The position numbers and the translations under genes were made by a program. This document shows positions 21,364-22,045 of a DNA stretch of 22,045 bases, one piece after another. The notes under the pieces were generated by a model, which saw nothing but the letters and a program-made list of their open reading frames with translations, was not told where the DNA came from and searched no databases. Source of the DNA: DASRHY01 sp046765875 (GTDB taxonomy: Bacteria; Actinomycetota; Actinomycetes; Propionibacteriales; Kribbellaceae); NCBI GenBank assembly GCA_046765875.1, contig JBKPSJ010000046.1, forward strand, positions 1 through 22,045, given 5' to 3'. Every line of letters starts with the position of its first letter. The stretch's first letter is position 1.

Positions 21364-21807
21364 CTAGTTCCAGTTGTCGATCTTGACGTCGTCGGGGTCG
21401 GGAGTGCCCTTCCCGGTCTCGATCAGCGACTTCAGGCTCATCAGGAAGATCGCCCATTTCGTGCTGCAGTGGTGCATGAACTCCACCGGCTCCTTCCAGC
21501 CCTCGTGCTTGAACAGCACGACGGCGTAGTCGTCGGCCTGGGCGAGATCCCAGTGCACGTGTGTGCCGACCCACTCCTCGGGTCCGTCGACCACTTCCCA
21601 GAGCACGCGCTTGTCCGGGTCGAGCTCGAGGACTTTCATGTCGAATCCGCCGGCGCCGAACCGGAACTGGACCACACCGCCGACTTCGTCGCCGTCGCCG
21701 TCTGTCTTGGTCGTCCACCAGCCGGCGAGCCCGTCGGTGGTGGTCAGGGCCGTATAGACGTCGGCGACCGACGACTTGATTCCGACCCTGTGCAAGATGT
21801 CTACCAT
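21364..21807 (-). CDS. AHSA1/SRPBCC (START-like) domain protein
   Basis: A 147-residue single-domain protein of the SRPBCC superfamily, whose helix-grip fold binds hydrophobic ligands. It starts MVDILHRVGIKSSVADVYTA, continues with the LTTTDGLAGWWTTKTDGD loop, and has the typical beta strands and the long C-terminal helix (FMHHCSTKWAIFLMSLKSLI). ATG 21807 has AGAGGA about 6-7 bases upstream. It lies 25 bases downstream of an ArsR-type regulator gene on the same strand. Such ArsR-AHSA1 pairs are common in Actinobacteria and appear unrelated to the neighbouring Nit1C-like genes. The ligand is unknown. Confidence 0.9.
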   Translation of the reverse strand: MVDILHRVGIKSSVADVYTALTTTDGLAGWWTTKTDGDGDEVGGVVQFRFGAGGFDMKVLELDPDKRVLWEVVDGPEEWVGTHVHWDLAQADDYAVVLFKHEGWKEPVEFMHHCSTKWAIFLMSLKSLIETGKGTPDPDDVKIDNWN

Positions 21808-21832
21808 TGTCGATTCCTCTTTCTGTGTTGGG

Positions 21833-22045
21833 TTATTGCTTGTCCGTTTGACGCTGGAGGGCCTCGGCGATCCGCTTGATGCGCCGCAGCCTGGCGTCCC
21901 ACGCGCTCCCAACCGCTGACAACTGCGCCACCGCGCGAGCGAGTTGCGCCTCGTCAACCCGGTACCGCCGCTCTCGCCCGGCCGGAGAGGCATGGACCAG
22001 GCCGGCGCGGTCGAGTACGCCGAGGTGTTTCGCGATGGCCTGCCT
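21833..22045 (-). CDS. ArsR-family transcriptional regulator, N-terminal part outside the window
   Basis: The 70 visible C-terminal residues begin inside the winged helix-turn-helix. They show RQAIAKHLGVLDRAGLV (recognition helix and turn), the wing SPAGRERRYRV, and a C-terminal helical tail with an aromatic and basic pattern (WDARLRRIKRIAEAL). This matches ArsR-type regulators that accompany SRPBCC genes. No CxxC-type metal motif is seen in the visible part. The start and about a third of the protein lie beyond 22045. Confidence 0.85.
   Translation of the reverse strand, partial: RQAIAKHLGVLDRAGLVHASPAGRERRYRVDEAQLARAVAQLSAVGSAWDARLRRIKRIAEALQRQTDKQ

Noticed and set aside
20033..21718. 561-codon minus-strand frame over the flavoprotein and XRE genes
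   Set aside because: Arg/Gly-rich low-complexity translation, antisense to the XRE-cupin gene and out of frame with the flavoprotein; both of those have recognisable domains.
1..22045. CRISPR arrays, insertion sequences with transposases, prophage genes or rRNA
   Set aside because: I looked and saw no regularly spaced repeats, transposase or integrase proteins, phage structural genes, or rRNA-like segments.

Overview
This is a high-GC window from an actinobacterium. The gene order and protein sequences suggest the Propionibacteriales (Nocardioides/Kribbella-like), but I cannot fix the genus by eye. GTG and TTG starts are very common, and several gene pairs overlap by 1 to 17 bases. The first 57 bases are not genomic: they are an Illumina Nextera i7 adapter ending in the Tn5 mosaic end. 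Position 58 is therefore the real edge of the assembly, and it cuts the smc gene.

58-10656 (minus strand) is a conserved actinobacterial housekeeping block. In transcription order it reads: DAK2/FakA-like kinase, recG, rsmD, coaD, DUF177 (YceD), rpmF, rnc, mutM, a 66-residue coiled-coil protein, smc. It covers DNA repair, ribosome biogenesis, CoA synthesis and chromosome organisation. The 368-base gap at 10657-11024 separates it from rpmB and holds a long imperfect hairpin.

11025-14608 holds rpmB with a terminator, a HAD hydrolase, a 231-bp gene-free element with 19-bp terminal inverted repeats (possible MITE), a DinB-like protein overlapping thiL, and a divergent pair made of a stand-alone Lrp/AsnC sensor domain and a DUF3515 lipoprotein.

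14619-21361 is the accessory part. It contains four recognisable members of the 'MSMEG_0565-0572 / Sll0783' family set, the nitrilase-associated Nit1C cluster. These are the radical SAM protein (MSMEG_0568 type), the GNAT acetyltransferase (MSMEG_0567 type), the glycosyltransferase (MSMEG_0565 type) and the DsrE-like nitrogen-starvation protein (MSMEG_0572/Sll0783 type). No nitrilase is present in the window. The operon instead carries a metal-dependent amidohydrolase, a 110-residue unknown protein, an 85-residue basic unknown protein and a CoA-disulfide-reductase-like flavoprotein. The set is arranged as two divergent units whose intergenic regions share a near-palindromic ATTyACTATAsT motif. 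In each, that motif supplies back-to-back -10 hexamers. An XRE-cupin regulator sits beside the second copy and is the natural candidate to bind both. I read this as a nitrilase-less, possibly sulfur- or thiol-linked variant of the cluster; its product is unknown.

21364-22045 has an AHSA1/SRPBCC protein and a partial ArsR-type repressor, a common pair.
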